This document shows positions 40,401 to 52,339 of a stretch of 64,000 bases of DNA, piece after piece. The notes under the pieces were generated by a model. The model worked only from the letters and a program-made list of their open reading frames with translations. It made no database searches and was not told the origin of the DNA. The position numbers and the translations under genes were made by a program. How positions within the stretch are numbered: the stretch's first letter is position 1; every line of letters begins with the position of its first letter. Origin of the DNA: Anarhynchus alexandrinus (Eukaryota > Chordata > Aves > Charadriiformes > Charadriidae); the NCBI GenBank assembly GCA_008711295.1, contig VUYV01000069.1:3067403-3131402 (forward strand), in the 5' to 3' direction.

Positions 40401-43400
40401 TCTGAATCTTATCATATGTACTTTTTCAATATTTGCAAAGAAGTAGCCAAATAGAATATATAACACAATAACATTTCGTAGTTATATTCAGTGACTAGAA
40501 ATGATCTTGACAGCTTGGTTTCTAATTCTGTATTAGGTTTGACTGCTAAGTCTGACAGTACCCAGGTACCAAAGCCAATGTTTAATGGATCACATATATG
40601 ACTTAAGAAAACATTGCTTGTTTTTTTGTGGTAGCTAGTTTTACACAGTCTCTTCTGAACTTTAAATGAATAAATTATTTAGCAGCCAGCACTTGTCCTT
40701 AGATGGCATAACTTAGATGTCAATACCACCCAAAGCATCCACATTTGCCAAACCTGTCTTGCATGAAATGGAATGAGGATATTTGCATAAGGAAAATGTC
40801 AAAGCAGGAAATTAACCCCTTCAGGGGTTTCACATAATCAAATATTGCAGTAGTTGTTATTGTATCAGCATTTACTTAACTGATACTGAAGGACCATAAT
40901 GTTCCCACCAATACTGCATTTACCAGTTAGACTGGTGGTTCTCCTGGCTGGGAGGGGGCAATGGGGGACAATGGGCTTTTCTGTGATATTGCCTTTAAAT
41001 TAGTATGCTAAGAAGCAAATTTAGCATGAACTTTTAATACAAAAGATACAAAATTGAATAGTTTTCTCCAATAGACAAGAATACAACAAATCTCAGCTTT
41101 TGTGACAATGTGCCTCTTAGAGGAAGGTCATCTATATAGAAGAGTCTCCACAAACAATGGTGTCTGTCTTGCTGGAGATTTATATTGGAGAGACTGAATG
41201 GTGACTGGCAGACCACTGAAGCCCGTTGTGTGTGTATATGCTAACCACGCTGAAATACAAGAGTCTCTGACAGATACGGTAAAACTGTGAGGGGCTTCCA
41301 CACCTATCTCCATCCTTATAAAATTCTTCATACCAAGTCTGGGCTGAAGAGGATTTGCTCAACCCATTCATTCCCTTTACATGCACCTGTTAAGAACAGA
41401 AACTACTCACAGAAAACACTGAATGAAAAAGAAGTTTGAAAAATTTGACTGCGACCAAATAATCCATCTGGAGTAAATCCTTAGGCTGCTGAGTTTAGCG
41501 AATATTTCTATCACGCAAGGTGCTTGGGCCAAGAACTAGCCTATAATGTGTACTGCTTCCAGTCTGCCCCTATGTAAAGAGGTGGGGATAAGGACTCAGC
41601 TGCAGCACTACACCCCACCTTACTGCAGATGCCCTTACCACCACTTAGGAACTTACAAAGAGGTTTACAAATGAGTCCAAAAGCATTATTTACACATTAG
41701 CATAGGAAGCTATTAATAAATGTCCCTCCCTCACCTTCCTTGCATCTGATTTTATACTCACTCATCCTACTCTTAGTGTGATACTCCATGCCCTCCACCA
41801 GGGCTTAAGCTGGCCCTACTTGGTATCAACTACACTATGCTATTTTGGAGAGTTTGAGAAAAGTCAATATATATGTGTATACGCTCCCTCTTGAAACCAA
41901 ACAAAACACTGGTTTTGCGCAGACTATGACAGAGATTACATTGAACGTCCTGCTATGACATGCTCTCACTGAGAACTAGTCAAGTAAAAAACATAAACAC
42001 TTACATAAATTATCAAGATCTTACAGTCTTTATTGAGACAAATTTCCACAAAAGAGAGGGAAAATTTTTCTTGAGTAGGAACTGCAGGAATCGAGCCAAA
42101 GTTACACGGATTACATATCAAATGGTGTGCTACTTTCTCTTTTTTTTTGCTTTATGCCCATCTTGCTATAGCTATGACTAAATATGTTAATCAAAATGCT
42201 ATAGAACTGTACTCATTTGTGTGTGTGTTTACTTTCCATTTACATAATCATCTTACAAAAGGAGCATTTCTCCTTTGTGCTAGATATCTTACAATGTAAT
42301 TTAAAGTTGCAGTTACTGAAATATCCTATTCTAGCAGTCCCACCACTATTAATTCTATTGCTCAGACATTATCATAAATTATTATACAGGACCTAAATAT
42401 ACATTTCGAGTCTTCATGATGTCCAAACAGTCCTGCACTCAGAGAAATCAAATGTTCCCTGCGGTGTGCCCTAATAATCTGCATTGAGTGTTTTGGATCA
42501 AATAGCAGAAATTTCCAAAGCTTAAGGGCCTTCACAGAGAATTCAGGAAACACATAATTGTAGAGTGCCTTAATTTCAAAAATAGGATTTGTGTGTCTGT
42601 AACACAGGAAATGCTTATGGAAATGAGCAAGCACATACACTGATATATATCTCCATAATCAGTGCAAAGCTACAAACATGTTTTACTATTAAATATATAT
42701 TTTAAAGAATATACATACTTCATTAAGGATAAAATCAAATGCTTAACTGGTAATGGGTGGGATGGAATGGACTAGCTGAGATGGCACGCATTATCAAAAA
42801 AAAAAAAAAATCAAGAATAAAACAGATCTTCTCAGTCACTTTTGAGGGGCCAACAATGCATGAAATACCAACCAGCTCACAAAAAAAGTTTTCTTCTGGG
42901 CTTCTGCTTCTTGTGTTACTTCTGTTTTGAGAAAACAAGCATGTATCACCTGTCTGTAGCCTATGAATGTTGTCTAGGCATTTCTTATCTCTGCTTACTG
43001 CTGAATTTCACTCGTTAGTACTCAGGGTATGCACAACCAAAGTCCTACTTAAACTCAGCATGGAGTGGGTCACAGGCCCGTGGTGGGCCAGTTCCACGAG
43101 AGGTGGTTTCACTATAGGACTAGAGTAGGATTTTAACTGGCTTTTAAACAGGGGTGAAAACTTTGTTGTGTCCTCTGACTTGCTGCCCAGAGTAGTTATC
43201 AGGTACCTCTGCCACCCTCTTAAACTATCTCAAGGACCTCATGCGCCAAGATTATTATAGTGCAAAACTTTTTCTTTTTAGCAATTTCTTTAATTTGCAT
43301 AAGGATGTTAGCATGCCTGAGCTTGATGGTTATAGAATGAAAATAAAATGGGTCAGGAAATGCTGTAGTTAAAGGTGACATGAGAATTGTATCTATACCG

Positions 43401-46400
43401 CATATACACACTGGCAAAGAGTTGGCAAGCTGATAGATTGTAACCATGCAGAAAATGCAATGCATATATGATAACCTTCTTCATTTCAAAGATAACCTTA
43501 ACTGATGTGTTTCTGGCTATTCTTTCTCTCCCTTCCAACATACTTGTTTTTCAGAGTTTGCCTTTGCATTCCTAAAATTGACACTTTAACATTGCATAGA
43601 AATAACAGAAAGAAGGAACTGGAAGCATGTGATTGCTTTTTGTTGGTTTTTTTTCATCATAAGTGATTGTTTACATTCTTCAACCATAAACTTTGTGGGT
43701 TTATTTAAAATGTGACTACAACAATGTCACATATAGGTAGCATAATAATTGAAATTCATATTTCATACTTGGGATTTTTAACTCCACATTACAGCAGAAC
43801 TTGTCTTAGCCAACCAATAAAAGGATGAAAAAAAAAATACATCTTTAACTAGATGGGTCTTTAACAAAGGTGAAGTAGACTTTTCATGAATTAGCAAAGG
43901 GATAATTTTGAATAACCTCTGGAGATAGTAAATTGCATAATATTTGGAGTAGTTTTGTTGTAGCTAAGGAAGAGTTCTTTGAAGATTATAACAGATGAAT
44001 TCTGGTTTTATATCTCTGGTGCTTATTAAATACGAAGTATAGTACAAAAGCTGTGATGCAAAGAATAATTCTCTCACTGGGCTGCATCAGCCAATTCACT
44101 GTCTAAAGACATTATTCTTTAAATGCATCGAGTATCTAAACCCACTAAGTACTGAAAATGCCAATAATTGTTTTGTTATCTAAATTTTATGAAACGTGGA
44201 CAACTGCAATTATTTTATTTCAAATGGCTGAAGATTGTTGTTACTTATTTCCTTTTTAGACTATTAAAAAAATCTAACTTATTTACTGTGGCACTCCTTT
44301 GATCATCATATACTTATGTGATTACACAGTTCAGCTGAACAAAAAACATCACAAAAACTCTTCACTGTTTATAATGAACAGTCTTTAAAATTCACCCTTC
44401 TTTTTCCACGCTGGCCAGTTAAAGACTTTATCCATTCAAATGGACAGCTTCATCATTTATTTTTTTTTTCTAAGTATAAAGCATGAGCTATTTTCAGGCC
44501 ACTCAAGGAAAGTCATGGTGTGTAATATCAAAGACTTTGATTTGTTGCTGGCATATGCATTGCAAAATGTCATCTTGTCCTGTTGTTAATGGTCATGGCC
44601 AGAGAATGCCAGATCATTACTGACTTAGATCACTGATTTCTTCACACTCAAAATCACTTTAGTAAACAAAAGCAGAGAACATATATTGAATTTCAGTTCT
44701 GAAGAACAATATCTCAGACTGAGCCTTGTCTTTTCTCTGAAAAGTCAATCAGATTAGTAGTGTGCACTTATACAGCTCTCAATGAATATAAACTAGAAGG
44801 AAGTTGTCTATGTGATATGCAGAATTGTACAGTCAACTCTCGCTTGTCTGTGGGTGTGTAACCCAGGTTGCAGATTAGCAGTGCTATGCTAAAACAAAGC
44901 AGAAAAAAAAGGAAAAACACCCACCCTTTTTCTTTGAATTTCTGATCTCACTTTTTACTTCAGCTTAACTTCATTCCTCGATAAATGTAATAAACACAGG
45001 AAGTTCTTATCTAATGTGCATATGCTTTGTATTACCTGTGTTTTAGCTTTATGGGGGTTAGTCTACTCCATTTCTATTTTCAATAATTGAGAACTGACTG
45101 TGTAACTATGAAAGAGCTCAGCAACCCACAGTTTTATTCGACATTTGCTAAAAAACAATTGTTTGTCAAAATACCTCTTTAATTCACCTCAAAAATCATC
45201 AGAGTTCCCTTTTACATTATTTTTCAAATGCATGAGTAATAACAGCTTGCTGCAATACTGGACTCCTATAAATATAAGTAAAATGTTCACATGCTTGAAT
45301 GGCAAAGCAAAGACAATACAAGTGAACAAACTCAATGTACCTAAAAGGAGATACAGTGGGCTCCTCTGCCTCCAAGGCCTAGAGACTGACAGAAAGCCAT
45401 TTTATAATAATATTTTGTAGCTGTACAAAAAACCCTGCCTTAATTGGCTAACTGTACATTTTATTAATTTAGAGAGTCATTAGCACCGAATATGCTTTAA
45501 AAAGCACATGCTATTGGGCAATGCAACAATAACAGTGGTTTCTTTGTGAAGGATTTGGGAGAGGGGAAGTTGCTTCCTGCTGCCCCCTCCCCATTCTCAT
45601 TTTTCCCCACATAACCTAGATAGCACCTACTTAACAACCAAAGCCAAAAGACAGAGATACCCTGTGTGCTAGCCAAGCACCATGGAACGACAACCCCATG
45701 AACTACAAAGGCAGCTGGAAGGAACTCTCTCTGTCTTCAGGAAGGCAACTCAGACACGGAGAAACCTTGGGAAGCTGCTGCAGGAGCAAATCTACTGGTG
45801 AGGAGGGATGGCTGAGACACTTCTTGAACAGAAGAAATGTAAGACTTAGTATACGAAAGATTTAATCCTGAAGAAGGATTGATGGAGAGGCTGCCAAAGG
45901 GCCAGTGGGGTAACAGAGGGCAGGAAAGCAACAGGGGCAGACAGCCTTTTCTCTAGGGAATCTGTTCTTACTCTTTTTTTTTTGCCACCAGGAAAATTAA
46001 AACTACTAACTTCACATTAACCATGAGCATTAAAGATCAATGCAAATATAAAATAGTGTGATATTCTTTGCTATTCTGAAAGAGAAGAGTAACCTACCAG
46101 CCCTGTACTCTAGCTTGGAAATAGCTTAACTCCTGTACTAAAATGAAAGCAAAAGGCTTTTCATATTGTGACACAATAGTGTACTGAATTGGAATAAACC
46201 TTCTTGCTCCTTTGAATTTATACCCTAATACATTAGGTTTGATATGCTGACTAGGATCAAAATGACATTGATGACAAAAACTGCAAGCTCTGCTTTAACA
46301 CGTATATATATACACACACATAATTCTTGTAGGAATCTTTCTAAACTACTTGACATCCTGTGCCAGTGAGTTCCACTGAGTAATAACTTTGCATAAAATG

Positions 46401-46793
46401 TTACTTAATATGTTGCCTTTTAATTTCACTGAACATCCCCTTGTTCTTTTAACACTGGAGAAAGTAAAAGGAAATACTTCTGTCACAAGACTTCTTACTG
46501 TAACAATTATAAAAATTAACTTAACAAAAAGTACCTCTCCTTTGTCAGGTAGTAATACAATTGCATATTTTTCAGTTAGCCAAAGGAATTATAATCATAT
46601 CAAAAGAAAAACATTTAGCAAAATATTTGCTTTCAGACTTGTTTACTGTTTATTATTTTAATTTACATCAGTTACTGCTTGCAAAACTTCCAGGGAAATA
46701 ATTTTAAATTGTTCTTTTTTTTTTTTTTTTTCCCACTGCATAGTAAATACAGCCTTCTTAGTATTTCAGAAGCATAGTACTATAGAAATGTTA

Positions 46794-46866
46794 GGGCCTG
46801 CTTCTGCTCCAAATGAAGTTAATGGGAAAACACCAACTGACTTTATTAGGAGTTAGGTCAGGCCCC
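46794..46866. repeat. Ancient amniote palindromic repeat copy
   Basis: An imperfect inverted repeat runs from GGGCCTGCTTCTGCTCC to AGGAGTTAGGTCAGGCCC, with a middle like AATGAAGTTAATGG and ACTGACTTTATTAGG. It resembles an old dispersed element whose consensus reads roughly GATCCTGCTCCCATTGAAGT and its complement. The family name is not known to me. Confidence 0.5.
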
Positions 46867-47923
46867 AAATTCGCAGCTTTTGAAATTTCATAGTTGAAAA
46901 TTTTCTGGCTAATCTTCAGAACCGACTACTTCTACAACTATTACACTATTTACAACTTTATTTATATGTACTTCTTTATTACAATATGTAATATCAATGT
47001 TCCTTGTAAAGGTTACTATTTTATAGAAATTAGACTGAAGTTATTGCCAATCAACCTTTTAATAAACTTAAGTGGGATAACTTTCAGAATTTTTCTCAAC
47101 ATACGATTCAGTTTTTATTCACTCTTGCTATCTTTGACAATTGCTTAACTACCTTAATTTCAAAGCCTTTTTTGGTGTAATAAAAAAGTCCTTTTGGTAG
47201 AAGTTTATTGGTCCCGTTTCAAATTATGTTCTGAAACATTCTTGTACTCATGAGGACTCATTATTTTAGCAATTTTTCTGTTTCAACACAGTATATAAAG
47301 CCATGCCTCTCAACCAATCAACCTCAGTATAAAAGTGTAAGTGAGGTCAAACAGATTGCTCACTAAATCTTTGATCAAGTTGTCTGATCACATATAGACA
47401 CAACTCTCTGAATTGTTGCATATGTTGTATAATGTTACCATACAAATTTAAGCGTTTCCATTATTGACTGCTGCTTGTGTATGTATATATTAACTTGCTG
47501 GTCATAAAACTACAACAAAGGACAAGATATATCAATACTGAATTAAGACCTCTAGTCTTGTCTCTCCAAAAATTAAGAAAAATCTGTGTTCTTTATGATC
47601 GACCAACTCATGATGTTGTGCTTCAAATACACACATTTTCCAAAATTAAACTGTGGAGTTAATGTCAAATACTGTGTTGTAACTTTAAATATAACTGACA
47701 TATTAGAACAGATAGATGGGTAATTATGATAAACTACACAATAGTGCTACTGTAGATAATATCATTTATCAATCCTGTGGTCCCCATCATTCATGCATTT
47801 ACAGTTTGGGAATACAGTGACTGCAAAGGATAATAATTCATAATGGCTACATTCTCAGTACTTCATGCTAGCTCACTAGACAAAATAAAAAAGGTTAATT
47901 GTATAACTGGAAAAATGTAAAAT

Positions 47924-49299
47924 TTTATTCCAAGAAAATTAACAAGCTACACAGGTAAATTTTGGCAAATGCAACTTTATATTGAAATCCACACATCTGT
48001 ATCTTAAAGAAGGAAAGACTCACAGACTCTAAAGTATTTCTAAAATACTAAGAAATCATATTATATGCTTTCACAAGTTAAAACTTAAATAATTTAAAAC
48101 AACCAATACACCAAAATGTGCAGAAAATATAAACAAGACTGTGCCTTCAGTAGAATAAATGCTTCACAAATTGTGCAAGATATCATACTAAGGCTGCGGT
48201 CTCCCCATGACAGCTGTCTTAAAATATAAACATACATCAACTGCCTGTGTTTCTCAGAACAAACTAGAAAGGGCGGCACACCTAGAAAAAAATCATATCA
48301 TCCTAGTGATGTGCATACTGATTTTGGAAACCATTGGAGTAAAAAGGAAAAAAGAGGACTAAGTGATCTTTCATGCACTCCCAAATGACTGACCAGAGTT
48401 ATTGATTCAATTTTCCTTGCTTATTTGCTTCAATGCTAAACAAAATGGAAGATACTAGATAACCCTTTAAGGCAACATGTGTTTATTCTGTATAATTATA
48501 ACTGTTCAATTATGACTGGATATTATCATTAACGTTGCCTAACAGACTGATATCTAGCTTTTTAAAAAATATAAATAAGAGTCTATTAAACTTTATACCA
48601 AATCAGCAAAACCCACAGAATACAGTTAAATGTTAGTAATTTCACTGTTAAGGAAAATGGTATTTAGAAAGAGTAATATATTTGGAAAAAAAAAAGTAAA
48701 GTCTAAATCTGAACAAAAATACTGCTTTGGAATGCTCCCCAAAACTTACTCACAAGGCAAACAGATTTGTAAGTGTGATAATCCAATAATGCATGGCACA
48801 TCTTTAATCAGTTACAGTACTTGAGTCCCCAGTTTTCAGTCTTTGCAAAACAATAATTGTATGAAATGTTTTAAAGGTCTTCAGATGTCTAAAATTAGTT
48901 TTATCAACACATTAACCTCATATCAACTTAATTTATTAAGATGTCCAATGCTAATCTTTTTGATGGTCTTATTTTATGTAGTGATATACACAGCATTTAG
49001 CACTGATACTTAGCACCTGCTACTTTCATAATCTAGATTTCAACCACATAAAGAAATTCAGGGCAGTAGTTCAGTCCTTTGTTCTTAATTACAAACCTTC
49101 AGCAGTGGTCAGCAGGAACATGTTTAGGTTTAAAACAGGATTAGAGGTGAGCTATTGCAAAGACTGCAGAATGTTGCCCAAATCCTTACAACTGCTGACA
49201 TCCCATTCTTGATTTTCTTCTCAAGACATGGCTACAGGCCACAATTGCTTAGCAGAGAATGGTAGTGTTTCACAAGGCTAAAGATTTACAGATGCTCCC
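47924..49299 (-). other. GPR85: Probable GPR85 3' UTR region with candidate polyadenylation signals
   Basis: AT-rich sequence directly downstream of the GPR85 stop, with no coding frame I can support. Canonical AATAAA signals on the minus strand are at 48932-48937 (about 360 nt after the stop), 48482-48487 and 47924-47929. The first could give a short 3' UTR and the last one of about 1.4 kb. Given the AT content, some of these hexamers are expected by chance, so the real cleavage site is undecided. Confidence 0.35.
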
Positions 49300-50412
49300 T
49301 CATATAACACAGTAAGGTTCCCTTGGTAACCTGGATTTTCTGCAGTAAAGAAGGGTTGTGCTGAAACAGCGCCTCAGCTCCCTGTTGGAGAAAATGCAGA
49401 CAAAAGGATTGATTCCAGCTTGGGCAAAACTCATCCAGACAGCGGCCGTTAGAAATCCCCCTGGTACTACAGGCCCTCTTGCAAAAACTCTCCAGTAACA
49501 GGCTACCAAATAGGGACCCCACAAGGTCAGAAAGAGGAATGTCATGATGTAGAACATTCTGCTGATTCTCTTCTCCATTTTGAACTCATCTAAAACCAGT
49601 AGCCTTCTCCTGCCTGTGGTGTTCGCGTTTTGCCTGATTCCCAACAAGGTTGGAGGTGTGGGACCCCTTCCAAATCCAGCCAGCCAATTAGCAGCTGCTT
49701 GACCACTTGCTCCAGGACCATGAAAAGTCCAGTTCTGGCTCACTGCTGCAACAAACTGGACTGGCTTCATTTTCCTGCGATCGTGAACAAAAAATATCAG
49801 CTTGAGGTAGACAAGCTGTGTGGCTAGGAGGATAAGGGCAAGAAGAAGCATAAATCCCAAGGAATCATTAGCCCTGAAGGAACGATGCTGGAAAGTGCAT
49901 TGGTCTTCCTCCCTAATGAACGAGTAGGTGCCCACATCTAAAACTGGGGGAAAAGCCATGGCTACAGAGAGGGTCCACACCATACAGATCACGGCCAAAC
50001 AAGTCCAGAAGGTCAGCCTTTTCGTATAAAAACGGTGGTGGGCAATAGCTAAGTATCTGGTGACGCTTATGCAGAATAACATGAAAGCAGTGTGAAAGCA
50101 GGACAAAACCCCCAAAAAGGCAATCACTTTGCAAGTAAGAGTCCCATACGTCCAAGTAGAGCCATTTTTTACAGAGGTGAAAACAAATGGGAAACAAATT
50201 GCAGATCTGAGGATATCTGAGCAGCAAAGATCCAACAGGAAGTAGTAAGGAGCTCTATGCAAGGTCTTATCTTTGACTAGCAAAATGGAGATCAGAAGGT
50301 TACCCACCACACTGACTCCTATTATGAAACCCAGTGAAGTCAGTTTCAGAAAAGCTGTTAAAGGAGAGAGATTTTGTAAAATGTTGTCAGCTGCATGGCT
50401 GTAGTTCGCCAT
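49300..50412 (-). CDS. GPR85: GPR85 (SREB2), orphan class A G-protein-coupled receptor, intact single coding exon
   Basis: An uninterrupted 370-residue protein that I recognise as GPR85/SREB2 of the super-conserved receptor expressed in brain family (GPR27, GPR85, GPR173); 370 residues is the family's usual length. Seven hydrophobic segments lie near residues 20-46, 56-79, 94-116, 134-156, 184-209, 284-306 and 318-340. The third intracellular loop (about 210-283) is long and basic, and the C-tail is short. Class A landmarks are N38 (1.50), D66 (2.50), C94 with C172 as the likely disulfide, W146 (4.50), W298-G-P300 (6.48-6.50) and N335-P336. Two canonical motifs differ, as is typical of this family: TRY at 118-120 replaces DRY, and NPFVC at 335-339 replaces NPxxY. 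N-glycosylation sequons are at N3, N14, N83 and N182. The receptor sits in the plasma membrane of neurons; it has been linked to PSD-95 and to hippocampal size and behaviour, and its ligand is unknown. The start is the first in-frame ATG after two in-frame stops in the leader; its context has T at -3 and G at +4. No frameshift or missing segment is seen. Confidence 0.98.
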   Translation of the reverse strand: MANYSHAADNILQNLSPLTAFLKLTSLGFIIGVSVVGNLLISILLVKDKTLHRAPYYFLLDLCCSDILRSAICFPFVFTSVKNGSTWTYGTLTCKVIAFLGVLSCFHTAFMLFCISVTRYLAIAHHRFYTKRLTFWTCLAVICMVWTLSVAMAFPPVLDVGTYSFIREEDQCTFQHRSFRANDSLGFMLLLALILLATQLVYLKLIFFVHDRRKMKPVQFVAAVSQNWTFHGPGASGQAAANWLAGFGRGPTPPTLLGIRQNANTTGRRRLLVLDEFKMEKRISRMFYIMTFLFLTLWGPYLVACYWRVFARGPVVPGGFLTAAVWMSFAQAGINPFVCIFSNRELRRCFSTTLLYCRKSRLPREPYCVI

Positions 50413-50587
50413 AGATGGATGGATGATATGTATATTGCCTCAGTCAAGTCTCATGATCTATATATAAGAACAAGGAAAAAATAGATCCATACATCTTACT
50501 GAAAATGTAATCCACAAACAGAACTGATCTTGTGTCTAGTCATACAGTACATCCTCTTCGTTCTGATTTGTCATGCCATCAAAATAT
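50413..50587 (-). promoter_or_regulatory. GPR85: GPR85 leader in the coding exon, with splice acceptor and upstream AUGs
   Basis: Read on the minus strand, an uninterrupted run of eight T followed by CAG ends at 50588, a strong splice acceptor that would start the coding exon at 50587. This leaves a 175-nt leader before the GPR85 ATG. It contains three upstream AUGs, each closed by its own stop before the main start: a 2-codon frame at 50571-50579, a 12-codon frame at 50536-50574 and a 4-codon frame at 50440-50454. A second, weaker acceptor (pyrimidine tract then TATATAG) would start the exon at 50457 and keep only the last of these. Which acceptor is used is inference from the sequence. Confidence 0.6.
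50536..50574 (-). other. Upstream ORF in the GPR85 leader (12 residues)
   Basis: A short frame reading MTNQNEEDVLYD then TAG, wholly inside the inferred 5' UTR and 123 nt upstream of the GPR85 ATG. It is in the same frame as the receptor but closed by its own stop. A second ATG five bases upstream opens the 2-codon frame at 50571-50579, overlapping it. The peptide is acidic and matches nothing I know. A role in limiting translation of the main frame is inference; conservation in other vertebrates would be the test. Confidence 0.4.
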
Positions 50588-51669
50588 CTGAAAAAAAATC
50601 GAGCTATCAGTTCTTAAGTTAACAAGAAATGATGTCAGAAAGTGTTAACAAAGATGTTAATTTATGGAGAACCAAATGAAGTTGTAAATTTGAGTACTAT
50701 TGTTTGTTTTTAAAAATCACGAGGCTTTTTTTTTATATACTTGCTGTTTAGCATGATCGATTATTGGCATTTCACAGATTTGGCTTGCTACAGTTTCAGA
50801 ACTGACCGGTGCCCCTTATATTTGGTAGCATATATGATTTTACAGTTAAAGCCTCAGAGATTTTATGAATCAAAAGATTCCCAGTTTGCAAGCCCAAGAG
50901 TTAATCACTGACATCTTTTAAAAAAATCCCCAAAGACTGCTGATATTTTGACATTACCTACATTTATTTTATGGCTACAGTATTTGTCAATGTTTTAGAG
51001 GCAGCTGCTGTGTTGATACGGATCACACCCAAAGAAACCCTGCAGAATTTATGTTTTTTAACCCAAGTCACCAAAGCACATTAATCACACTGTGTTAGTT
51101 CATGCACATTGTAAGAGAAACAGTATTCATTATCCCCCTCCCTTCCTCCTATAAACCATAATTTTATCATTTAGGCTTTCAAATAAACAGGTATGCCAGG
51201 CAGTCGATAGCACTATGCTTTAGGGTCTCCNCGCTTTAATGCAAATCTTTAAAGCCTCAACATAATTCATAATAAGCAACGGTCAGTGTAAATACTGAGC
51301 AAAAATAGGCAACACACCCAAGATATAATGCCCATCCTTTCGGGAGGGCTGCTTTTGGTTATGCTTAAATAAACATATAATAAATTGATTATTTTTTTTT
51401 AGCTAATTAGGGCTCCGCGATTCCCACTAATCCTCCCAATGAATCGCACCGGAACACATTTCATGCAATAAAATAAAATAAATTAAAGAACTGTCTGCTG
51501 CTGCTGGGGTTTTTTTGTTGTTTTTTTTTTTCTCCCTCCAGAGCCAGGGACAGGAGCCACAGCAGGCATCATCAGGCTCCTTCGTTATTCACACGAAGTG
51601 TTTCCTATGCCACCTCGGGTGTACAAAGGATATTCCCACTGAATCCCAGCAAAATCCTTCCATTCTTAC
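50588..51669 (-). other. GPR85: Probable GPR85 5' UTR intron
   Basis: This stretch is bounded on the minus strand by a strong donor (GGTAAGAAT context, GT at 51669-51668) and a strong acceptor (AG at 50589-50588). It is AT-rich, with no credible coding frame in either direction. One undetermined base lies at 51231, and a T-rich tract on the plus strand at about 51510-51533. The intron is inferred from paired splice signals, not from transcript data. Confidence 0.5.
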
Positions 51670-51755
51670 CGTCCACAAAAGAGCCTGATTGCTGCTGTGT
51701 AAACAGAGGCTGATCAGATCATGGCATCGTTTTAAAACCATGAAATCAGGCTCCC
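51670..51755 (-). other. GPR85: Probable non-coding upstream exon of GPR85, 5' part lost in the assembly gap
   Basis: On the minus strand this segment ends in a near-consensus splice donor at 51670/51669 and runs upstream directly into the N gap. It lies between the CpG island and the coding exon, where GPR85 5' UTR exons are expected. It holds three upstream ATGs. The first, at 51741, opens a 24-codon frame that reaches the donor exactly in phase with no stop; splicing to 50587 would close it two codons later. The other two are closed after two codons each. A perfect 10-base inverted repeat (GAGCCTGATT at 51681-51690, AATCAGGCTC at 51744-51753) lies inside it. The true exon start cannot be seen. 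Confidence 0.5.
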
Positions 51756-52315
51756 NNNNNNNNNNNNNNNNNNNNNNNNNNNNNNNNNNNNNNNNNNNNN
51801 NNNNNNNNNNNNNNNNNNNNNNNNNNNNNNNNNNNNNNNNNNNNNNNNNNNNNNNNNNNNNNNNNNNNNNNNNNNNNNNNNNNNNNNNNNNNNNNNNNNN
51901 NNNNNNNNNNNNNNNNNNNNNNNNNNNNNNNNNNNNNNNNNNNNNNNNNNNNNNNNNNNNNNNNNNNNNNNNNNNNNNNNNNNNNNNNNNNNNNNNNNNN
52001 NNNNNNNNNNNNNNNNNNNNNNNNNNNNNNNNNNNNNNNNNNNNNNNNNNNNNNNNNNNNNNNNNNNNNNNNNNNNNNNNNNNNNNNNNNNNNNNNNNNN
52101 NNNNNNNNNNNNNNNNNNNNNNNNNNNNNNNNNNNNNNNNNNNNNNNNNNNNNNNNNNNNNNNNNNNNNNNNNNNNNNNNNNNNNNNNNNNNNNNNNNNN
52201 NNNNNNNNNNNNNNNNNNNNNNNNNNNNNNNNNNNNNNNNNNNNNNNNNNNNNNNNNNNNNNNNNNNNNNNNNNNNNNNNNNNNNNNNNNNNNNNNNNNN
52301 NNNNNNNNNNNNNNN
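51756..52315. other. Assembly gap (560 N)
   Basis: A run of 560 undetermined bases between the probable upstream exon of GPR85 and the CpG island. On the right it is followed at once by a run of 24 T (52316-52339) and then GC-rich sequence. On the left it abuts the arm of an inverted repeat. Homopolymer plus extreme GC content probably caused the sequencing failure. The gap probably hides exon and core promoter sequence. Confidence 0.99.
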
Positions 52316-52339
52316 TTTTTTTTTTTTTTTTTTTTTTTT

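Larger units (their letters stand above)
39934..47923. other. Intergenic, AT-rich flank downstream of GPR85
   Basis: Apart from the two palindromic repeat copies, nothing is recognisable. All open frames are short and AT-driven. If GPR85 has a very long 3' UTR, its end could reach into the right part of this block. Confidence 0.55.

Noticed and set aside
1..49000. BMT2 exons, the expected downstream neighbour
   Set aside because: None of the open segments resembles its methyltransferase domain; it probably lies beyond the window.
49630..50227. Other frames overlapping GPR85
   Set aside because: They are shadows of the receptor gene in other frames.
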